Of a stretch of DNA of 64,000 nucleotides, positions 60,701 to 64,000 are shown in pieces. This DNA comes from UBA11663 sp049616325 (lineage in GTDB: Bacteria; Bacteroidota; Bacteroidia; Flavobacteriales_D; Sanyastnellaceae), in the NCBI GenBank assembly GCA_049616325.1, contig JBMZHG010000008.1, forward strand, positions 16,036 through 80,035, read 5' to 3'. The notes beneath the pieces were generated by a model. That model was not told the DNA's origin. It searched no databases and was given only the letters and a program-made list of their open reading frames with translations. Made by a program: the position numbers and the translations under genes. Every line of letters begins with the position of its first letter. Positions within the stretch are counted from its first letter, which is position 1.

Positions 60701-63700
60701 TTACGGTGACGGTTACGGACAATGAGAATCCTGTTGCCATCACTCAAAACCTTACGGTTGAATTGAACAGTTCAGGTTCTGCCTCGATTACAGCGAATGA
60801 GGTGAACAACGGTTCGACGGACAACTGCGGAATCACCTCTATGTCTTTGGACGTGACCTCGTTTGATTGCACCGACCTCGGTTCGAACACGGTGCAGTTG
60901 ACGGTTACTGATGCAGCCAACAACAGCCACAGTGCAACTGCGACGATCACGGTGGTGGACAACGTTGATCCTGTCATCACGTTGGCGGCTTCGAATTCCA
61001 CGGTGGAGTGCGACGGGGCAGGCAACGGTGCCGCCTTTACGGCGTGGTTGAACAACCACGGAGGCGCGACGGCCACGGACGCTTGCGGCGACTCGCCAAC
61101 GGCAGGTGCAAACTTGACCTGGACTCACAACTCTTCGGGCTTGAGCGATTTGTGCGGAGCGACGGGAGCAGAGACGGTGACTTTCCGGGTGACGGACGGT
61201 TCGGGCAACTACGCCGAGACGACGGCCACCTTCACGATTCAAGACACCACGGACCCCACGGCAGTGGCCCAAAACGTGACGGTGACGTTGGATGCCAACG
61301 GTGACGGCTCGACGACGGCTGCAGCTGTGAACAACGGTTCGAGTGACGTGTGTGGTTCAGTGACCCTGGCTTTGAGCAAGACGGCGTTCACGTGCGCGGA
61401 CCTCGGTTCGAACACGGTGACGTTGACGGTCACGGACGACTGCGGCAACGATGCTACGGCGACGGCAACGGTGACGGTTCAGGACACGACCGTACCAACC
61501 ATCACGGCTCCTGCCGACGTTCAGTTCAACACGGACGACGCGAGCTGTGCGGTGTTGGCTTCAGGCGTGAGCTTGGGTTCAGCGACGGCGGACGACAACT
61601 GCACGTACACGGTGACGAACGACGCACCTGCTTCGTTCCCGCTTGGAAACACAACGGTGACTTGGACCATCACGGATTCGTCGAACAACACGGCTACGGA
61701 CACGCAAATCGTGACGGTTGTCGACAACCAGGCACCTACCATTTCTGGTGTGCCCTCTGACATTACGCAATCTGCTGCTGCAGGTCTTTGCAACGCAGTT
61801 GTGACGTGGACGGATGCGACCACAGCGGACAATTGCTCTGCGACAATGACGCAAAGCCACGATTCAGGCGACACTTTCTCTTTGGGTGAAACCACAGTGA
61901 CATACACTTCGGTCGACGCTGCTGGCAACACCACGACGGCCACCTTCAAAGTGACCATTACGGACGACGAAGATCCCGTCTTGACGGCCTCAGCATCGGA
62001 CGAAAGCCACGAATACGACGGTTCGGACAAAACGGCATTGTTGAATGCTTGGCTTGCCAGCAACGGTGGCGCGACGGCGACTGACAACTGCACCACGCTG
62101 ACGTGGACCAACGACTACACGGCCTTGACAGCAGGATGTGGAATCACGGAGAGCGCGTTGGTGACGTTTACCGCCACAGATGGAAGTGGCAACACGGTTT
62201 CAACTTCGGCCACGTGGAGCATTGTGGATACGACTGCGCCAACGGTGGCCTTCCAAGGGATCAACCTGACCGCAGAATGCAACCCTGGAACTTCCCCTGT
62301 GAGCTTGTGGTTGGACAACGCCGCGTACTCCAACGTGACTGACGCTTCGGGAATCACCTGGACCAACGATTACACGGGAATGACCAACGGTTGTGGAATC
62401 ACGGGTAACACCAGCGTGACCTTCACGGCTACGGACGCATGTGGCAACCAATCCACCATCACACGTTCATTGACCATCGAGGATTCAACGGACCCAGTGG
62501 TGATCACTCAAAATGTGACGGTCATCTTGGACGCCGCTGGAAACGCGTCAATCACCACGGACGACATCGACAACGGTTCTTCCGACAATTGCGGTGACAT
62601 CACATTGGCTTTGGACATCACGTCCTTCACCTGCGATGACCTTGGAGACAACACGGTGACCTTGACGGCAACGGACCTTTGTTCCAACGCAGCTTCTGCC
62701 ACGGCAACGGTGACCGTGGTGGACAACATTTCACCGGTTGCTCTTGCTCAAGATGTGACGGTGCAATTGGATGCGAGCGGAAATGGATCAACGACGGCAG
62801 CTGCTGTGGACAACGGCTCCTCGGACATCTGCGGTGTGACCTTGGCGTTGAGCAAGACCGCCTTCACGTGTTCAGATGTTGGTGAGAATGTGGTGACGCT
62901 TACCGTCACAGACCCAGCAGGGAATGCGACGACTGCAACCGCCACGGTAACCGTGGAGGACAACGTGGCTCCTGTTGCGGCTGCTCAGAACGTCACAGTG
63001 ACGCTTGACGCGTCTGGAAACGGTTCAACGACGGCTGCTGCCGTGGACAACGGATCCACGGACGCCTGCGGTGTAACCTTGTCGTTGAGCAAGACGGACT
63101 TTACGTGTTCCGATGTGGGAGCGAACCCTGTCGTGTTGACAGTTACTGATCCTTCAGGAAACCAAACAACGGCGAACGCGACGGTCACGGTTCAGGACAC
63201 CACGGCTCCAAATGCTGTGGCTCAGAACGTGACCATCCAATTGGATTCCGACGGCAACGCCTCCACGACGGCTGCCGCGGTGAACAACAACTCTTCCGAT
63301 GCATGCGGCATTGCGTCGTTGGCGTTGAGTAAAACAGCCTTCACGTGCGCTGATCTCGGCGACAATGTCGTGACGTTGACGGTGACGGACAACAACGGAA
63401 ACTCGAGCACGGCAACAGCCACGGTGACGGTGGAAGACAACGTGGATCCAGTGATCACGCTTGCTGCCGCCAACTCAACGGTGGAATGCGACGGTTCGGG
63501 CAACGTTGCTGCCTTCAACGCGTGGTTGAGCAACCACGGCGGTTCGACGGCAACGGACGCCTGCGGTCCTTTGACGTGGACGCACAACTCTACGGGCTTG
63601 AGCGATTTGTGTGGAGCGACTGGAGCTGAGACGTTCACCGTGACCGACGGCTCTGGCAACTTCGCCACGACTTCAGCCACGTTCACGATTGAGGACACGA

Positions 63701-64000
63701 CTGCTCCTACGGCTTTGACCCAGGACATCACGATTCAGTTGGACGCCAGCGGTGCCGCGACGATCACGGCTGCTCAGGTGGACAACACTTCTGTGGATGC
63801 GTGTGGCGGTGTGAGCTTGTCTGTGAGCCAAACGGCCTTTGACTGCACGCACGTCGGCACGAACACGGTGACGTTGACTGTGGAGGACGACTGCGGCAAC
63901 ACGAGCACGGAGACTGCGGTTGTGACGGTTCAAGACGTGACGGCCCCAACGGCTGTTGCACAGAACGTGACCATCCAATTGGATTCTGACGGCAACGCCT
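54790..64000 (+). CDS. Giant repetitive HYR/Ig-like surface protein, 3' end outside window
   Basis: An uninterrupted frame of 3070 codons runs from ATG 54790 to the window end. The N-terminus has a long charged region, then a hydrophobic segment 'LALVMFTGSALLSVPAALG' (about residues 62-80), likely a signal peptide; ATG 54904 is an alternative start. The rest is about 37 modules of 75-95 residues, each opening D(x)xxP. Three kinds occur: about 16 HYR-type ('DDEDPTISGTPANIS..VDAGNCSAVVSW'), 13 'DTTAPTAVAQNVTVQLDASGN' type, and 7 'VDPVITLAASNSTVECDG' type, each with conserved Cys pairs. Such proteins usually act in adhesion or gliding. The C-terminal sorting signal is not visible. Confidence 0.92.
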   Translation, partial: MRFIFTLLTTITAQLADIQRNESESTKAKAFSARVLSNMLLFGQPLAASLSKHRPLRLAPGLALVMFTGSALLSVPAALGQCGDTTAPVVVSGATSITFDCDAGNQADVDNVITAWLNTQGYTGYATDDTDTSLDWTHDYTGLSDDCGATGSATVTFTATDDCGNTATTVATVNVVDETAPTFNEALPADATVECDAVPVAETLTASDECGTAAVTYAQTTTAGSCTGDYTLTRTWTATDECGNTTVHTQTLTVVDTTAPTAVAQNITVQLDASGNVSISTAQINNGSTDNCGTLSFSLDVSSFDCTDVATSPNPVVLTVTDDCGNWSTANATVTVQDVTAPTAVAQNITIQLDSDGNATTTAAAVDNGSSDACGVTLGLSKTAFDCTDLGDNTVTLTVTDPSNNQTTTTATVTVEDNVDPVITLAAANSTVECDGAGNSAAFTAWLNNHGGATATDACGDLTWTHNSTGLSDLCGATGAETVTFRVTDDSGNFAETTATFTISDTTPPTAAANNFTVQLDASGNASITTTNINNASSDICGTVTLSLDVTAFDCSDVGSNPVVLTVTDDCGNSSTANATVTVQDLLSPTITAPADVSVSTDSGICTASGVSLGSATAADNCSYTVANDAPANFPLGNTTVTWTVTDASGNTATDTQVVTVTDDEKPAIANTPTNITQNVDAGLCTADVSWTDATATDNCSLVSFVQSHNSGDTFALGTTTVTYTATDATGNIQTSSFTVTVVDNEAPTITAMADIPQNVDAGNCTAVVTWVAPTAADNCTTISSFTSNYNSGHAFPVGTTTVTYTATDAANNTTTESFDVVITDNENPVISGMPTDISVNTDAGLCTAAVSWTAPTAADNCGVTSFTSNYSPGDAFNTGAPTTVTYTATDAAGNTVSSSFTVTVTDNQAPQIPVIANITQGVDAGQCNAQVTFADPAATDNCGVTSLAADVPSGSTFALGTTTVTFTAQDAQGLSATRSFTVTVVDDEDPSISGMPANITNQSVDAGLCTAVVTWSAPSASDNCSLSSLSPDIASGSAFPVGTTTVTYTATDAAGNTHEESFTVTVVDDENPVISSTPADITGVSVDAGQCGAAVSWTPPTATDNCAGVVLTSSHDPGDTFPVGTTVVTYNATDAAAVPNVVTTTFNVVVVDDEDPSIANTPNNISVGTDSGVCTADVTWTAPTASDNCSGVVLTSTHNPGDTFNTGTTTVTYTATDAAGNDVSTSFTVTVTDDEVPSIPAIANISQGVDLSACDAVVTFSPPAATDNCGVATLTASPASGSTFPVGTTTVTWTATDAQGLSSTQTFTVTVVDDEDPTISGTPANISSGVDAGNCSAVVSWTPPTAADNCAGVVLTSSHAPGATFPVGVTAVTYVATDAATGTPNVVTDSFTVTVTDDENPVAITQNLTVELNSSGSASITANEVNNGSTDNCGIDSMVLDVTSFDCTDLGTNTVQLTVYDEEGNSNSAPATITVVDNVDPVITLAASNSTVECDGAGNGAAFTAWLNNHGGATATDACGDSPTAGANLTWTHNSSGLSDLCGATGAETVTFRVTDGSGNYAETTATFTIQDTTDPTAVAQNVTVTLDANGDGSTTAAAVNNGSSDVCGSVTLALSKTAFTCADLGSNTVTLTVTDDCGNDATATATVTVQDTTVPTITAPADVQFNTDDASCAVLASGVSLGSATADDNCTYTVTNDAPASFPLGNTTVTWTITDSSNNTATDTQIVTVVDNEFPVISGTPANIIQSTDAGQCNAVVTWTDATSTDNCSTTLTQTHASGATFSVGVTAVTYVSTDGAGNVTTDSFTVTITDDEDPVISGTPDDIVQSVDAGQCNAAVSWTDATSTDNCSTTFSQTHASGSTFAVGVTTVTYTSTDAANNQVTDSFTVTVVDDEDPTITGTPADISVNVDAGKCSAVVSWTPPTAADNCAGVVLTSSHDPGDTFPVGLTTVTYTATDAATGTPNVVTDSFTVTVTDNENPVAITQNLTVELNSSGSASITANEVNNGSTDNCGITSMSLDVTSFDCTDLGSNTVQLTVTDAANNSHSATATITVVDNVDPVITLAASNSTVECDGAGNGAAFTAWLNNHGGATATDACGDSPTAGANLTWTHNSSGLSDLCGATGAETVTFRVTDGSGNYAETTATFTIQDTTDPTAVAQNVTVTLDANGDGSTTAAAVNNGSSDVCGSVTLALSKTAFTCADLGSNTVTLTVTDDCGNDATATATVTVQDTTVPTITAPADVQFNTDDASCAVLASGVSLGSATADDNCTYTVTNDAPASFPLGNTTVTWTITDSSNNTATDTQIVTVVDNQAPTISGVPSDITQSAAAGLCNAVVTWTDATTADNCSATMTQSHDSGDTFSLGETTVTYTSVDAAGNTTTATFKVTITDDEDPVLTASASDESHEYDGSDKTALLNAWLASNGGATATDNCTTLTWTNDYTALTAGCGITESALVTFTATDGSGNTVSTSATWSIVDTTAPTVAFQGINLTAECNPGTSPVSLWLDNAAYSNVTDASGITWTNDYTGMTNGCGITGNTSVTFTATDACGNQSTITRSLTIEDSTDPVVITQNVTVILDAAGNASITTDDIDNGSSDNCGDITLALDITSFTCDDLGDNTVTLTATDLCSNAASATATVTVVDNISPVALAQDVTVQLDASGNGSTTAAAVDNGSSDICGVTLALSKTAFTCSDVGENVVTLTVTDPAGNATTATATVTVEDNVAPVAAAQNVTVTLDASGNGSTTAAAVDNGSTDACGVTLSLSKTDFTCSDVGANPVVLTVTDPSGNQTTANATVTVQDTTAPNAVAQNVTIQLDSDGNASTTAAAVNNNSSDACGIASLALSKTAFTCADLGDNVVTLTVTDNNGNSSTATATVTVEDNVDPVITLAAANSTVECDGSGNVAAFNAWLSNHGGSTATDACGPLTWTHNSTGLSDLCGATGAETFTVTDGSGNFATTSATFTIEDTTAPTALTQDITIQLDASGAATITAAQVDNTSVDACGGVSLSVSQTAFDCTHVGTNTVTLTVEDDCGNTSTETAVVTVQDVTAPTAVAQNVTIQLDSDGNA
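59201..59991 (+). repeat. Near-identical duplicated block, copy 1 (791 bases)
   Basis: This block matches 60938-61728 at every position I compared except base 59505 (g against a at 61242). The offset is 1737 bases, exactly 579 codons, so the frame is kept. It covers the end of one module, a 'VECDG' module, an 'AQNVTVTLDANGD' module and a HYR-type module. Confidence 0.92.
60938..61728 (+). repeat. Near-identical duplicated block, copy 2 (791 bases)
   Basis: This is the second copy of 59201-59991. Similarity at the same 1737-base offset continues more weakly on both sides (for example 58751 against 60488 and 60001 against 61738), indicating a tandem duplication of about seven modules of which the centre has stayed or become nearly identical. 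Confidence 0.92.

Noticed and set aside
55206..63961. Many 60-230-codon frames on both strands inside the giant gene
   Set aside because: They recur with each module, which shows they are by-products of the repeated codons. Only the plus-strand frame starting at 54790 is continuous and has domain structure.

Overview
The window reads as chromosomal DNA of a Bacteroidota bacterium, most likely a marine Flavobacteriales relative with a fairly GC-rich genome. The evidence is the type A C-terminal sorting domains of the type IX secretion system (T9SS) on three proteins, a SusC-type TonB-dependent receptor, YceI and DUF5777 proteins, a MuiA/DUF4139 protein, the GreA-like 'KSSAGDKHETGRA' family, exact TAnnTTTG promoter -7 elements, and secreted proteins carrying Cys-rich 'GCTDPxACNYDPxATxDDGSC' repeats. 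The genus cannot be read from the sequence. I saw no rRNA or tRNA gene, insertion sequence, CRISPR array or origin.

Layout. 1-4 kb: the end of a T9SS-exported copper monooxygenase-like protein, a small lipoprotein, purU, and a minus-strand pair of a nitric oxide synthase oxygenase gene overlapping an AIM24-family gene by ATGA. 4-9 kb: rluF, a beta-carbonic anhydrase / small membrane protein / SulP transporter cluster, a GreA-like gene and a tandem universal stress protein. 9-19 kb: exported esterase, histone-deacetylase-like hydrolase, DUF389 membrane protein, ATP-grasp ligase, SdpI-family protein, fatty acid desaturase, typA and a PLP-dependent decarboxylase. 19-26 kb: MuiA-like protein, then a tightly overlapping five-gene MacB-type ABC export operon. 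26-30 kb: a DEAD-box helicase with a structured leader, and an operon of two haem-motif lipoproteins, YceI and DUF5777.

30-36 kb: pyrimidine salvage (cdd, nupC, deoA) with asnB inserted on the opposite strand. 36-54 kb: large secreted proteins (Asp-box/LamG protein with a dockerin-like tail, S8 protease with a T9SS domain, M43 metalloprotease with a dockerin-like tail), a TonB receptor, a putative regulator, plsC, an RluA-type pseudouridine synthase and an RRM protein. 54.8-64 kb: one giant open frame of at least 3070 codons that leaves the window without a stop. It is built of about 37 Ig/HYR-type modules, preceded by an unusually AT-rich 0.47 kb region, and contains a recent 1737-bp in-frame tandem duplication.

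How it fits together. Most of the window is housekeeping plus cell-surface export. The parts most worth following are the giant adhesin-like gene with its duplication, the NOS-AIM24 pair, the dockerin-like C-termini on proteins that lack a T9SS domain, and the TAnnTTTG-like motifs a few bases from start codons, which hint at very short or absent leaders. Functions are assigned by reading motifs; no database search was run.
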